Shown here: positions 29,543 through 39,145 of the stretch, piece after piece | Layout of the letters: each line of letters begins with the position of its first letter | How positions within the stretch are numbered: the stretch's first letter is position 1 | Assembly: GCA_014584575.1 (NCBI GenBank) | Contig: JACTMP010000066.1 | Coordinates: forward strand, 1 to 39,678 | Length of the DNA: 39,678 nucleotides | Direction of reading: 5' to 3' | DNA from: Chloroflexota bacterium | GTDB taxonomy: Bacteria; Chloroflexota; Anaerolineae; Promineifilales; Promineifilaceae | The notes under the pieces: generated by a model | What the model was told of the DNA's origin: nothing | The model's input: the letters and a program-made list of their open reading frames with translations, nothing else | Databases searched by the model: none | Made by a program: the position numbers and the translations under genes

Positions 29543-30004
29543 ATGAGTACCCACGAGATTTACAACTTCAAACAGATCAACGACCACATCATCACCGGCG
29601 GGCAGCCGTCGGAGGCGCAGTTGCGGGCAGCGGCGGCAGAAGGTTTTGAGACGGTGATCAACCTGGCGACGGTGGACCCGCGTTATTCCTTGCCGGACGA
29701 GGCGGGGTTGGTGCGGGAATTGGGGATGACGTATGTGCATATTCCGGTGGAATGGAGCAACCCACTGAAGGAAGATTTCGTGGCGTTTGAGGCGGCGATG
29801 AGTACGGCCGTCCACCACAAAACCCTCATCCATTGCGCCGCCAATTACCGCGTCACCGCCTTCTATTCACTCTACGCCATGAAACACCTGGGCTGGACGG
29901 CCGTAGAAGCCGACGCACTCATGGCCCATGTCTGGAAGCCGGGTGAATACCCGGTCTGGGATCAATTTGTGCAGGAGAGACGGGCGGAGATGGAGCGCGC
30001 CTAA
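29543..30004 (+). CDS. Protein-tyrosine-phosphatase-like protein with CX4R loop
   Basis: A 153-residue protein of the DUF442/DSP-like phosphatase group: an N-terminal ITGGQPSEAQLRAAAAEG typical of these families, and a putative P-loop HCAANYRVTAF (about residue 94). The spacing Cys-x4-Arg is one short of the classical PTP HCx5R. The DxxDL-type general acid loop is not obvious. It may be a phosphatase variant or a non-catalytic relative. The next gene starts three bases after its stop, so the two are one transcript. Confidence 0.8.
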   Translation: MSTHEIYNFKQINDHIITGGQPSEAQLRAAAAEGFETVINLATVDPRYSLPDEAGLVRELGMTYVHIPVEWSNPLKEDFVAFEAAMSTAVHHKTLIHCAANYRVTAFYSLYAMKHLGWTAVEADALMAHVWKPGEYPVWDQFVQERRAEMERA

Positions 30005-30007
30005 ACC

Positions 30008-31336
30008 ATGCTGCAAAAAGAGACAGATGTCATTATTGTGGGTTCGGGGCCGGGTGGGGCGACGGTGGCGCGGGAACTGGCGCGGTCAAAGGCTGGCTGG
30101 GGGATTACGCTGCTGGAACACGGCCGTGACTGGCGCACCAACCCCCTCTACGGCACCTACCCCGGCGGCCTGATGTACACCGACAAAGCCTCCTTCCTGA
30201 CTACACAGGAAGGTTTGAGCATTGTCCGCCCGCTGCTGGTAGGTGGGGCGACGAGTATGTATTGTGGTTGTGCGGCACGGCCGTTGCCCTGGTGGAAGGA
30301 GCGCTACGGTATTGACCTGGACGCCGCCACCGACCAGACCATCGCCGAACTGCACATCGCCCCCCTGCCGCCCGCCTTGCGTGGCGCCGCCTCTACCCGC
30401 CTCGCCGCCGCTGCCGCTGACCTGGGCATGGATTGGCAGCCCCAAGAAAAGTTCATGCAGCCAGAGCGGGCGGATGAATTTGCCTGTGGCGCAACCTGTA
30501 TGCTCGGCTGCCGCTGTGGGGCCAAGTGGAATGCCGCCGAATATGTGGACGAAGCGGTGCAGCACGGCATTGATTTGTGGACGGGGGCAAAGGTGGAGCG
30601 GGTATTGGTGCATAAGGGCACGGCCGTAGGCGTCTGGGGCAAATGGCGCGGCAAGGCGTTTGCCATCTATGCCAAAACCGTCATCCTGGCGGCGGGCGGC
30701 ATTGGCACGCCGCTCATCTTGCAGCACACCGGGCTGGACGCCGCCGGGCAGGGCATGACGATGGACACCACCGTTATGGTCTACGGCCTGGCCCCGTTCA
30801 AAGGTATTGGCAACGAGCCACCTATGACCTGGAGCTATGCCGATGATGACCTGGGCGTACTCTATTCCACGCTCATTGACCCCTGGCTCAATTACCCCAT
30901 CGCCATGCTGCGCAAAGGGCCGGCCTACTCGCTCACCTGGCATCGTTGGGGGCGCACATTGGGGGTGATGATCAAGCTCAAGGATGAAATCAGCGGGTTT
31001 GTGCGGGCGCAGCCGCGGGGGTTTACCGTCAGCAAAGGGTTGACCGATGATGACCGGCAGCGGTTGGCGGCTGCCGAAACGGTTGCCGGGCGCATTTTGT
31101 GGCAGGCGGGCTGTGACCCGGACACCATTTTCACCACCCCGCTGCGGGGCACACACCCCTCCGGCACGGTGCGTCTGGGCGAAATGCTGACGACCGACCT
31201 GGAAACGGAAATCCGCCACCTCTATGTCTGTGATGCCAGCGTTTTCCCCGAAGCGTTGGCCCGCCCCACCGTGTTGACCATTATTGCGTTGGGCAAACGG
31301 CTGGCTGCGCATTTGGGCACGGTTCGTAAGACATGA
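30008..31336 (+). CDS. GMC-family FAD oxidoreductase
   Basis: A 442-residue flavoprotein. The N-terminal Rossmann motif is IIVGSGPGGATVARELA (about residues 9-25). The C-terminal GMC segment is PLRGTHPSGTVRLG and LYVCDASVFPEALARPTVLTI, with the family's His. A compact cysteine-rich stretch CGATCMLGCRCGAKW (about 160-175) is unusual and might hold a metal or disulfide. It oxidises an alcohol or related group; the substrate is unknown. It sits directly after the phosphatase-like gene. Confidence 0.88.
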   Translation: MLQKETDVIIVGSGPGGATVARELARSKAGWGITLLEHGRDWRTNPLYGTYPGGLMYTDKASFLTTQEGLSIVRPLLVGGATSMYCGCAARPLPWWKERYGIDLDAATDQTIAELHIAPLPPALRGAASTRLAAAAADLGMDWQPQEKFMQPERADEFACGATCMLGCRCGAKWNAAEYVDEAVQHGIDLWTGAKVERVLVHKGTAVGVWGKWRGKAFAIYAKTVILAAGGIGTPLILQHTGLDAAGQGMTMDTTVMVYGLAPFKGIGNEPPMTWSYADDDLGVLYSTLIDPWLNYPIAMLRKGPAYSLTWHRWGRTLGVMIKLKDEISGFVRAQPRGFTVSKGLTDDDRQRLAAAETVAGRILWQAGCDPDTIFTTPLRGTHPSGTVRLGEMLTTDLETEIRHLYVCDASVFPEALARPTVLTIIALGKRLAAHLGTVRKT

Positions 31337-31362
31337 AATGTCTTTTACAAAGAGCTTGCGAA

Positions 31363-31450
31363 TGTCATTCTGAGGAGTCTTCGACGAGGAATCCCACCCA
31401 CCTATAAAGGAAAGGGATTCCTCGCTCCGAAGACTTCGCTCGGAATGACT
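31363..31450. repeat. GTCATTCTGAG dispersed palindrome, copy 3
   Basis: It opens GTCATTCTGAGGAG, has GAGGAATCCC, then GGGATTCCTCGCTCCG and CGCTCGGAATGAC. It matches the family at 16300 and 27813 and supplies an ATG in the last arm that is in frame with the next gene but is unlikely to be its start. Confidence 0.85.
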
Positions 31451-31459
31451 TGTTGTGTG

Positions 31460-32488
31460 ATGGATAGACGCGCCCTTCAAGATCAGTTAGACCAGTGGCC
31501 CTGGCTGCCTTACGGCCGTACCCCCACCCCACTTGAACCATTACCCAACCTGACCCGGCAGTTGGGTGGGCCGCAGTTGTGGATCAAACGGGATGACGGG
31601 TATGGCCCTGGCATGGGCGGCAACAAGGGGCGTAAGCTGGAGTTCCTGATGGCCGAGGCGCTGCGCCAGGGCAAACGCAAGGTGGTTACCTTTGGCGGGC
31701 TGCAATCCAACCATGCCCGGATGACGGCGGCGGCCTGCGCCGGGTTGGGGTTGGAAGCACACCTCTTTTTCTTTGCCCGACGGCCGTCTACCCTGCCCGG
31801 TAATTTGCTGCTGGACACCTTGTTTGACGCCCATCTGCACTTCATCCCCTTTGGCGGCGGCGGCGACGCCAGCCTGACGTTGGAGCAAACCAACCGGCTG
31901 GTGCGCTGGCTGTCGTGGGCGCTGGTGGGTCGCAGCTACTTCATGCCCGTGGGCGGGCATACCGTTACCGGCTGCCTGGGTTATGTGGCGGCGGCGGCAG
32001 AATTGGCGGCGCAGGTGGCGGCGTTGGGGTTGGCAGCGGAAAAGGTGGTGGTGGTCACGGCCGTCGGCACCGGTGGCACCCTCGCCGGATTGATGGCCGG
32101 TTTACGGCTGTTAGGCTCCCCCATCCAGCTTGTGGGCATTGACATTGGCAAGTTGTGGAAAGCATTCCCCGCCAGCATTGCCCGGCTGGCCGGTGATCTG
32201 TGCGCGGTTTTAGGCGAGAACCATACCTTCCCCCCCGCCGATGTTCCCCTGATCGCGGAAAAATATGCCGGGCCGGGGTACAGTGTGCTGACGGAGAGCA
32301 CGGCCGTGGCCATCCACACCCTGGCCCAAAGCGAAGGCATCCTCCTCGACCCCGTCTACACCGGCAAGGCGTTCGCCGGCCTGCTCGACTTGATCGCCAA
32401 CGGCCGTTTCTCCCCCGATACCCACCTCATCTTCCTGCACACCGGCGGACTGCCCGGCCTGTGGGCGTATGAGGAAGTGTTGACGTGA
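31460..32488 (+). CDS. D-cysteine desulfhydrase / ACC deaminase-like PLP enzyme
   Basis: A 342-residue fold-type II PLP enzyme. The PLP Lys is in MGGNKGRKLEFL (about residue 56), followed by TFGGLQSNHARMTAAA and a phosphate-binding AVGTGGTLAGL (about 202). The C-terminus has LDPVYTGKAFAGL and FLHTGGLPGLW. This fits the D-cysteine desulfhydrase / ACC deaminase group, which releases sulfide or ammonia from small amino acids. I prefer the ATG at 31460 because the one at 31445 lies in the repeat arm; neither has a strong ribosome site. Confidence 0.88.
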   Translation: MDRRALQDQLDQWPWLPYGRTPTPLEPLPNLTRQLGGPQLWIKRDDGYGPGMGGNKGRKLEFLMAEALRQGKRKVVTFGGLQSNHARMTAAACAGLGLEAHLFFFARRPSTLPGNLLLDTLFDAHLHFIPFGGGGDASLTLEQTNRLVRWLSWALVGRSYFMPVGGHTVTGCLGYVAAAAELAAQVAALGLAAEKVVVVTAVGTGGTLAGLMAGLRLLGSPIQLVGIDIGKLWKAFPASIARLAGDLCAVLGENHTFPPADVPLIAEKYAGPGYSVLTESTAVAIHTLAQSEGILLDPVYTGKAFAGLLDLIANGRFSPDTHLIFLHTGGLPGLWAYEEVLT

Positions 32489-32534
32489 TCAAGTGTTCAC
32501 GTCAACACCTAAACACCTAAACACCTAAACACAT

Positions 32535-32912
32535 TCAATACGCTCCCAACTCCATCAGCCGTTCGTCGCTGATGCCAAAGTGGTGGGCGATTTCGTGGAT
32601 GACGGTGTGGCGTACCTGTTCGCGGATGGCTTCCGGTTGAAAGCCTGCCGCCTGCTCAATTGGCCCCTGAAAAATGGTGATCACATCCGGCGCCACCAGC
32701 ATATAACCGGAGGTGCGCTCGGTGAGGGGGACACCCTCATACAACCCCAACAGTGTTTGCCCCGGCCCTAACCCCACGCGCCGCAAGGTGGCTGCTGAAG
32801 GCCAGCGTTCTACCAGGATTTCAATGTTTTGCATCTGTTCCAGGAAAAACGGCGGCAGGCTGTCTACCGCTTCGGCCACTGCCTGTTCAAACTGTTCATC
32901 GGTTAATTGCAT
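32535..32912 (-). CDS. Minimal zinc metallopeptidase (zincin_1/DUF1025-like)
   Basis: A 125-residue protein ending in HTVIHEIAHHFGISDERL, the HExxH-type zinc site with a downstream acidic residue typical of the PF06262 family of small metallopeptidases. The N-terminal half has LPPFFLEQMQNIEILVERWP, also family-like. Substrate unknown. It lies between convergent neighbours and is probably transcribed alone. Confidence 0.88.
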   Translation of the reverse strand: MQLTDEQFEQAVAEAVDSLPPFFLEQMQNIEILVERWPSAATLRRVGLGPGQTLLGLYEGVPLTERTSGYMLVAPDVITIFQGPIEQAAGFQPEAIREQVRHTVIHEIAHHFGISDERLMELGAY

Positions 32913-32993
32913 GGGCAGATTGTATCATAAAGAAGAGGGGCATTCGGGCTGCTTGCCCCCTTGTGCTGCGTTTGTGTTTTGCATAATCGGCTC

Positions 32994-35900
32994 TCAAGAT
33001 TTAAGGGATTTTTGCGGAGCGGCCAGCAGTTCTGCCAGCAAATGGCTCAGTTTGCTCAGATCAGGTGGTTTTGGCAGCCAGCCGGCCAGCCCCAACTTTT
33101 GCAGATTTTCCATCTCTTTACTCAGTGGATGCCCCGTGAGCAGTACCACAGGGACGGGCAGGTCTCTATTACGCATGGCATGGTACAAGGCGATACCACC
33201 CATCTCTGGCATGACGGCATCGCTCAATACCAGATCAACTTCGTCTGCATTTGTGGTCAGGAGCGCCAGGGCTTCACGGCCGTTGGCTGCCGCCAATACC
33301 TCATAATTCAACAAGTTCAGGCTATCCGCCAGTGCTTCCCGTATTGTAGGATTATCTTCCACAAGCAAAATCTTCTGCCCCTGGCCCAACGATAGCGCCT
33401 CTCTATTCGGTATACCCACTTCATTACACCCTGTATTGAGAGACGGGAAATATAAGAAGAACGATGTACCCTGCCCTACCTCTGTAGTAACATCAATATA
33501 GCCTTCATGCTGTTGCACAATGCCATAAACCTGAGCCAGCCCCAGTCCGGTTCCCCGCCCCACTTCCTTTGTGGTAAAGAAAGGCTCAAAAATATGTGCG
33601 AACACCTCCGGGGGAATGCCATTACCACTATCTGTTACCTCTATTTGAACCCAATTGCCGGGCGGCAAATCGTGCAACGGCATTGGTCTGGGTTTCCTGG
33701 TATATAGATGGGCCAGTTTGATTTGCAACAGGCCACCTTCCGGCATGGCATCGCGGGCGTTTACGGCCAGATTCATCATCACTTGTTGCATACGGGTGGG
33801 GTCGGCCTGAATGATGTAGCTTTCATCGGCATGATCCAGTTTAACCTGAATGTGTTCCGGCAGGGTGCGTTCCAGAAGCGTGACCAGTTTTTCCATAAAG
33901 GGCGCCAGGTCGAAAGTCTGCCGTTCCAGAATAGATTGGCGACTGAAATCGAGGATTTGTTGGATCAGGTCTGCCGCTCGTTTCGTTTGCTGCTCGACAA
34001 TTTGTAAACGTTCCTGGGCACGCGCCGGCATTTCGACGGTGCGCATGATGAGTTCGGTGTAGAGGGTGATGACAGCCAGGATATTGTTGAAGTCATGGGC
34101 AATACCGGCGGCCAGTTGGCCCACAGCTGCCAACTGTTCTTGTTGTTGCACCTGCCGTTGGATATTGCGTTCCTGGGTAACATCGCGCAAGACCAGCACC
34201 CAACCGGCGTTTTGGGCGCTGTTTTCAACCGGGCGGGCAATCGCTTCAAAGACAAGATCGTCATTGGTAATTTCGTGCCATAAACCTTTGGGAGGTGAGG
34301 TGAGGAGTTCGCTTAGCGGTTGCGGCCCCAGGCGTGTTAAACGGCCGTCTTCCCATTTCGGCGCCAGCACTGTCAGAAAACGTTCCGCAATGGGGTTGGT
34401 CAGTTGGACACGGCCGTTGTCATCCAGCAAGAGCACCCCTTCTGGCACCGTATCTATAATGTGTTGCAGTTGCGTTTCTCGCTGGCGCAGCGCTGTTTCG
34501 GCCTGTTGGCGCCTGGTAATGTCACGGGCCAGGGAGACGCCAAACCGGCGTTTACCCTGCCACAGCGGGCGCACACGGACTTCAACCGGGAAAATGCTGC
34601 CGTCCTTGCGGCGGTGCCGGGTATCAAAAGTCATCACTTCTCCGGCATCCAGCCTGCCCCGCATCTGGTCAAGAAAAGCACTATCGTGCATCACATCAAA
34701 GTCCTTAGGGGTCATTTTGACCAGCTCTTCGTGGCTGTAACCCAGGCTCTCGCAGGCCTGGCGGTTTACGTCCAGGATAGCGCCTGACTCGTCATGCAGG
34801 AAAAAGGCATCGGCCGCATGGTCCACTAAAGTACGGAAACGCGCCTCGCTGGCCCGCAGCGCCTCCTCTGTCCGTTTGCGGGTGATGAGATGCCCCAACG
34901 TGCTGGCATAAAGCCGCAAAACTTCGCATTGATCTTTTGTGATCGGTTGCTGGGTGAGAAAATTATCCACACTAATGACGCCGATCACCTCATCGCCATC
35001 CCAAAGGGCGGCCATGCCGTTGTCTCCCTCGCCCACCTGCTGCCCCAGGTGGTCGTAAAGCGGGCGATGTTCGACAATTGCCATTGATTCCTTGCGAGAG
35101 AAGATATGCCACGCCAACCCCTCATGCCTGAATTCCACCTGCGCCTCCCGTTCATCCCGCAATGCGCCATCTTCATCGGTTCCAAACGAACCACGCATTA
35201 TGCCCGACGGCTCATCAATAAACCAGATGCCAACACGATCAAAACCCAGGCGTGTGCGCCCCAACTGCACCGCGAGCCGGCATAAGCCATCGGAAGATTC
35301 GGCCTTGGAAAGCTGGCTTGTGATCTCTTGCAGTGCTGCCAGCCAATCGGAGAATTGCATTGCTGCCTCACGATTGCACCGCAGTTCGTCCTCTATCTCT
35401 TTCCATTTGGTGATGTCAAAAGTGACGCCAACCATGCGGATAGGTTGTCCCGCATCGTCGCAATAAACCTGGGCGCGCGAGGCTGTCCAGTGGATCGAAC
35501 CATCCGGCCAGATGGTTCGTTTTGGTTCATCGTAACTGGCGCGGTCTTCAACTGCCCGGCGCAAGGCAGCGTCAATACGCTCCCGGTCTTCCGGGTGTAT
35601 TGCCTGTAAGAACCGCTCGTAGCTTATCTGGGTATTGGGCGGCAGGCCGTAAAGCGCCAGGCATTGCGGCGACCACGCCACTTCGCCAGTGACGATATTC
35701 CACTCCCATTGTCCGGCCCGCGCCGCATCTAGCGCCAGTTGCAACCGTTCCTCGCTGGCGCGCAATGCGGCCTCTACCTGCCTTTGTTCGGTAACGTCTA
35801 TCAGTGTGCCGATCACGCCCGTCTGGCCGCCGTACTCAATGCGCCGGCCATGCACTTCAACGTGGATTACGGAGCCGTCTTTGCGCAAGCCGCGGAAATC

Positions 35901-36173
35901 ATAGCGGATGTCCTCTATTTCGCCGGTGATGCGACGGCGGATGTTTTCGGCTACCAGTGGGCGGTCATCTGGATAAACCAGGTCCATTGGGCCGAGTTCG
36001 TTGGCTATCTCCTCCACTTCGTAACCAAATGCGCGCGCCAGGGCCGGGTTCACGTAGCGAAAACATCCCTCCTGGATGAGGTAGATGCCGGCAATAGAGG
36101 ATTCAGCCAGCAGGCGAAAGCGTTCGTTAATAGGTGTATTTTCCGTTACTTCTCTCTCTCGATATGGGGTCAT
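32994..36173 (-). CDS. Hybrid histidine kinase (PAS-PAS-GAF-PAS-PAS-HisKA-HATPase-REC)
   Basis: A 1059-residue soluble hybrid kinase. PAS domains lie at about 10-130 and 135-265, a GAF at about 285-435, and two more PAS domains at about 445-565 and 575-685. HisKA has GIAHDFNNIL (His about 693), an NtrB-like box. The HATPase has NLAVNARDAMPEGG, DSGNGIPPEVF and GRGTGLGLAQVYG. A C-terminal receiver has LLVEDNPTIREAL and phospho-acceptor Asp about 985 (LSDAVMPEMGG). It has no membrane segment. The PAS domains show no clear heme or flavin cysteine, so the signal is unknown. The start follows TTGGAG on the minus strand. Confidence 0.94.
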   Translation of the reverse strand: MTPYREREVTENTPINERFRLLAESSIAGIYLIQEGCFRYVNPALARAFGYEVEEIANELGPMDLVYPDDRPLVAENIRRRITGEIEDIRYDFRGLRKDGSVIHVEVHGRRIEYGGQTGVIGTLIDVTEQRQVEAALRASEERLQLALDAARAGQWEWNIVTGEVAWSPQCLALYGLPPNTQISYERFLQAIHPEDRERIDAALRRAVEDRASYDEPKRTIWPDGSIHWTASRAQVYCDDAGQPIRMVGVTFDITKWKEIEDELRCNREAAMQFSDWLAALQEITSQLSKAESSDGLCRLAVQLGRTRLGFDRVGIWFIDEPSGIMRGSFGTDEDGALRDEREAQVEFRHEGLAWHIFSRKESMAIVEHRPLYDHLGQQVGEGDNGMAALWDGDEVIGVISVDNFLTQQPITKDQCEVLRLYASTLGHLITRKRTEEALRASEARFRTLVDHAADAFFLHDESGAILDVNRQACESLGYSHEELVKMTPKDFDVMHDSAFLDQMRGRLDAGEVMTFDTRHRRKDGSIFPVEVRVRPLWQGKRRFGVSLARDITRRQQAETALRQRETQLQHIIDTVPEGVLLLDDNGRVQLTNPIAERFLTVLAPKWEDGRLTRLGPQPLSELLTSPPKGLWHEITNDDLVFEAIARPVENSAQNAGWVLVLRDVTQERNIQRQVQQQEQLAAVGQLAAGIAHDFNNILAVITLYTELIMRTVEMPARAQERLQIVEQQTKRAADLIQQILDFSRQSILERQTFDLAPFMEKLVTLLERTLPEHIQVKLDHADESYIIQADPTRMQQVMMNLAVNARDAMPEGGLLQIKLAHLYTRKPRPMPLHDLPPGNWVQIEVTDSGNGIPPEVFAHIFEPFFTTKEVGRGTGLGLAQVYGIVQQHEGYIDVTTEVGQGTSFFLYFPSLNTGCNEVGIPNREALSLGQGQKILLVEDNPTIREALADSLNLLNYEVLAAANGREALALLTTNADEVDLVLSDAVMPEMGGIALYHAMRNRDLPVPVVLLTGHPLSKEMENLQKLGLAGWLPKPPDLSKLSHLLAELLAAPQKSLKS

Positions 36174-36449
36174 CTATACATCTCCAATATGCCACCTGGC
36201 ATTGCATCTCACAATCTGTCGGACAGGTATGTTGCCATCGTGCTGGCGAGTTTTGGTTATGGCGGTAATGACCGCTCCTATTATGAGATGCTGCTATACA
36301 TTTTACCCGTTTTTTAGCTTAAATTGCGGCATAGACAGGTAAATTGGTACTGCAATTGCAGAATCGACTGGCGGGGTGTTTGCCTTGAGTAAGGGTGGTA
36401 TGCGGGCGATTCATCGCCCACTACAAACGGGGATAGGTGAGTCAGAAAT
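36174..36449. other. Gene-free gap before the terminator hairpin
   Basis: No gene is supported in this gap. It holds small dyads: CTGCAATTGCAG at 36350-36361 and GGGCGA-TTCA-TCGCCC near 36405. The part next to 36173 must contain the promoter of the hybrid kinase on the minus strand, but no convincing -35/-10 stands out. Confidence 0.6.
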
Positions 36450-36481
36450 GGGGCAGGGATAACGGCCGTTATCCCCGCCCC
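36450..36481 (-). terminator. Palindromic terminator centred on ACGGCCGT
   Basis: GGGGCAGGGATAACGG is followed directly by CCGTTATCCCCGCCCC, a 16-bp stem with one mismatch whose centre is the octamer ACGGCCGT. It lies just downstream of the subtilase gene (minus strand) and is followed by ATTTCT there, so it may end that transcript. Confidence 0.6.
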
Positions 36482-36509
36482 TACTTTCTCATGCAGTAAT
36501 GCGATCCGC

Positions 36510-38648
36510 TTAGTTATCCGGTTTCAGTAATACCGGCAAATAAATGGCAAAGGAGGCAGATACTGTCATTGTCACCGGAATGGTGATAACCGGCGTTTCC
36601 GGGTCATTGCTGTGCAATTGGATTTGAGTCTGGTAAACATCAGGCTGTAGCCCCTGGGCATTAAAGGTGAAGTGGATAGGCTGGTTACTTTCTGAAGCAA
36701 TGGCGCCGGAAATTGGATTGACAGATAGCCAGGGGGTCAAGCCAAAGACACTTGCGGGAGCGGGTTGAATAGAGAATGTGCCTGTAACGCCATTACCGTT
36801 GCTAACCGTGATGGTTTTGGTCATCACTTCACCGACAGCCTGGGTGCTTGTCACGACCAACGCATCCACGGTGATGGCCGGTGGGGCAAAAGCCTCTGTA
36901 ACTACCGCCGCTGTGGCGAATTGGTTGCCGGGATCGGTGATGGAGGTGGCGGTCACAACGGCCGTGTCCACCATATACCACTCGACGCCGACAGGCACCG
37001 TGACCGAGACGGTAAAGGTCATCGTTTCCCCATTGTTTACAGGGCCAACACTCTCCGTAGAAAGGGTGGGCTGCCACACATAATCGCCGACCGTGAGGGA
37101 GAAACTATCTGTCGCCCCGGTGAGGTTGTATAGGGTGATTTCGTGTGAGGCCACTTGCCCACGCCCTGCCTGATTGTTTTGGGTTTGTGGGAGCAGAACT
37201 GTCACGCCTGAACCAAGTATAGCCTGGTAGGCGTCGGCAATTCCGGCGCCGCAGATCGTGGTATTGCAACTGCTACCGGCCGGAAAATCGCGTGCTGTTG
37301 TTTGAATGATTTGCAGAACCTCGGCAGGTGTATGCGCTGGCGCCAACCCCTTTATCAAAGAAGCCAGGCCGGCCACATGGGGGGCAGCCATACTTGTACC
37401 CTGGTAAAAGGCATAGGTGTTGCTGTGCAGAGGGACGGTTGTGCCGTTATCTAAAGTGGAAAGTACGCCATTTGAAATAATCTGTGTTTCGCCGCCAGGG
37501 GCGCTAATTTCCACCACACTGCCGTAGTTACTATAAAACGCACGCGAACCGGTGCGGTTTGTGGCGGCCACCGTGATTACATCGTCGCAACTGGCGGGGC
37601 TATAGTTACCGGCGTCGTCGTTGCTGTTCCCCGCCGCCACCACGATGGTTGCGCCGAGGCCGACAATATCATTGATGGCATTCTGCTCTGATGTTGAACA
37701 AGCGCCCGGCCCACCGAGACTCAGGTTCAATACGTCGGCTGGATTTGCATTATCCGGCACACCGCCAACGGGGATTCCGGCCGCCCAACGCATTCCGTCT
37801 ACAATGTCTGACGTATAACCGCCACATTTACCCAGAACACGCACAGGCAAAATCCCTGCCTGCCAGTTGACGCCGGCGACGCCCAAAGCGTTATTACTGG
37901 CGGCGCCTATGGTTCCGGCAACGTGGGTGCCATGCCATGAACTGGCAAAGCCAGGATGTGGATAGCCACATTCATTAGGTGTTACCCAGTCGCCGGGGTC
38001 TGAGGGGTCTGGGTCACGGCCGTCGCCGTCATTGGCCACAAAAACATCGTGAATAAAATCATAACCAGGTACCGTGCGTCCGGCCAGATCGGTGTGGGCA
38101 AGAATGCCGGTATCAAGAACGGCCACAATTGTGTCTGGGGAGCCGGTGGTGATGTCCCAGGCAGGTGGTAAATTTAGCCCTTCCTCCGTGAGTGGCGTGT
38201 ATCGGTAGTGCCACTGTTCGTTAAAACGGGGATCGTCGGGTGTCAGGTTAACCGTGCGCACGGGACGATCCACGATTTGTTTGATATGGTCTGGTTCAGC
38301 GTAGACAACGCCGTCCAACGCCATGAGCCGGGCCGAGATAACAGCTACTTCTGCGGGTGGTAGCGGTTCGGCTAATTTGAGTACATGCGCATCACCAGAC
38401 ATTGCCCGTTTATACGTCAACGTGACGCCGGCTACCTGACTCAGGACGGGCAGCCGGTCGCCTGGTTTTGCCTCTGACAGGTAGCCGGCCACGGCCGTGG
38501 TTTCAAACTGGATGATGATTTGATCGGTAGGAATCAAACCGGTCTGCCCTTGCGCCGCGCCAACTGACACCCAGGGTGCAGACCAGAGGACGGCCATTAA
38601 CAAAACGGCCGTTATCCCAAACACAAAAACTAACTTTCGCATGTTCAT
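36510..38648 (-). CDS. Secreted subtilisin-like serine protease (S8)
   Basis: A 712-residue secreted protease. The signal peptide is about residues 1-33 (MRKLVFVFGITAVLLM...VGAAQG). A prodomain-like segment extends to about 125. The S8 catalytic domain has Asp179 (VLDTGILAH), His239 (SWHGTHVAGT), oxyanion Asn341 (AAGNSND) and Ser419 (GTSMAAPHVAG). Beta-sandwich domains follow from about 490. The C-terminus ends FAIYLPVLLKPDN. The start at 38648 follows GGGAGGTAAAA; an upstream in-frame ATG has no such site. All catalytic residues are present. It probably digests external protein. Confidence 0.95.
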   Translation of the reverse strand: MNMRKLVFVFGITAVLLMAVLWSAPWVSVGAAQGQTGLIPTDQIIIQFETTAVAGYLSEAKPGDRLPVLSQVAGVTLTYKRAMSGDAHVLKLAEPLPPAEVAVISARLMALDGVVYAEPDHIKQIVDRPVRTVNLTPDDPRFNEQWHYRYTPLTEEGLNLPPAWDITTGSPDTIVAVLDTGILAHTDLAGRTVPGYDFIHDVFVANDGDGRDPDPSDPGDWVTPNECGYPHPGFASSWHGTHVAGTIGAASNNALGVAGVNWQAGILPVRVLGKCGGYTSDIVDGMRWAAGIPVGGVPDNANPADVLNLSLGGPGACSTSEQNAINDIVGLGATIVVAAGNSNDDAGNYSPASCDDVITVAATNRTGSRAFYSNYGSVVEISAPGGETQIISNGVLSTLDNGTTVPLHSNTYAFYQGTSMAAPHVAGLASLIKGLAPAHTPAEVLQIIQTTARDFPAGSSCNTTICGAGIADAYQAILGSGVTVLLPQTQNNQAGRGQVASHEITLYNLTGATDSFSLTVGDYVWQPTLSTESVGPVNNGETMTFTVSVTVPVGVEWYMVDTAVVTATSITDPGNQFATAAVVTEAFAPPAITVDALVVTSTQAVGEVMTKTITVSNGNGVTGTFSIQPAPASVFGLTPWLSVNPISGAIASESNQPIHFTFNAQGLQPDVYQTQIQLHSNDPETPVITIPVTMTVSASFAIYLPVLLKPDN

Positions 38649-38674
38649 TTTTACCTCCCACTTATTTAGCTTTC

Positions 38675-39103
38675 TTACTTTTTGTTCACCATCCACCCCG
38701 AAAACCCTTCCAGAAAGGCGCGGAAGGCGGGCAGATGCTCGGTGGGAAAATCATAGTGCGCTACGGCGCGCTCCAGGGTGCGGTTGAAGCAGGCCAGCCA
38801 TTCCTGGCGAGCAGCTTCGTCAATGGGAAAGGGCATGTGGCGGGCGCGCATCATGGGGTTGCCGTAGCGCGTGTGGTAAAGCGGCGGCCCACCCAACAGC
38901 CCCACAAAAAAGGCGGCTGACTTTTCGGCGGAGGCGGCCATATCGTCAGGAAACATGTCGCGTATGGCTGATTGTTCCAGTTCATTGTAAAAGTCGGCGA
39001 TCATCAGGAAGATATTGGCTTCACCCATACGGCCGTATATCTCCGGGCTGAGCGGCGGTACACGGGGCGGCCCGCCGGCGGGGACGTAGATTTCGTTAGT
39101 CAT
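38675..39103 (-). CDS. Truncated hemoglobin-like globin
   Basis: A 142-residue protein with a truncated-globin pattern: IFLMIADFYNELEQS, IRDMFP near the B/E region, FFVGLLGGPPLYHTRYG, then RARHMPFPIDEAARQEWLACF with the likely proximal His in RHMPFPI (about residue 89). This arrangement matches group 2-type (HbO-like) globins, which bind O2 or NO. It is a single gene 26 bases upstream of the subtilase on the same strand; a functional link is not evident. Confidence 0.85.
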   Translation of the reverse strand: MTNEIYVPAGGPPRVPPLSPEIYGRMGEANIFLMIADFYNELEQSAIRDMFPDDMAASAEKSAAFFVGLLGGPPLYHTRYGNPMMRARHMPFPIDEAARQEWLACFNRTLERAVAHYDFPTEHLPAFRAFLEGFSGWMVNKK

Positions 39104-39145
39104 GGGTGGGCATTGTACAGAGGGGCGGGGGGATGGGCAACGGCC

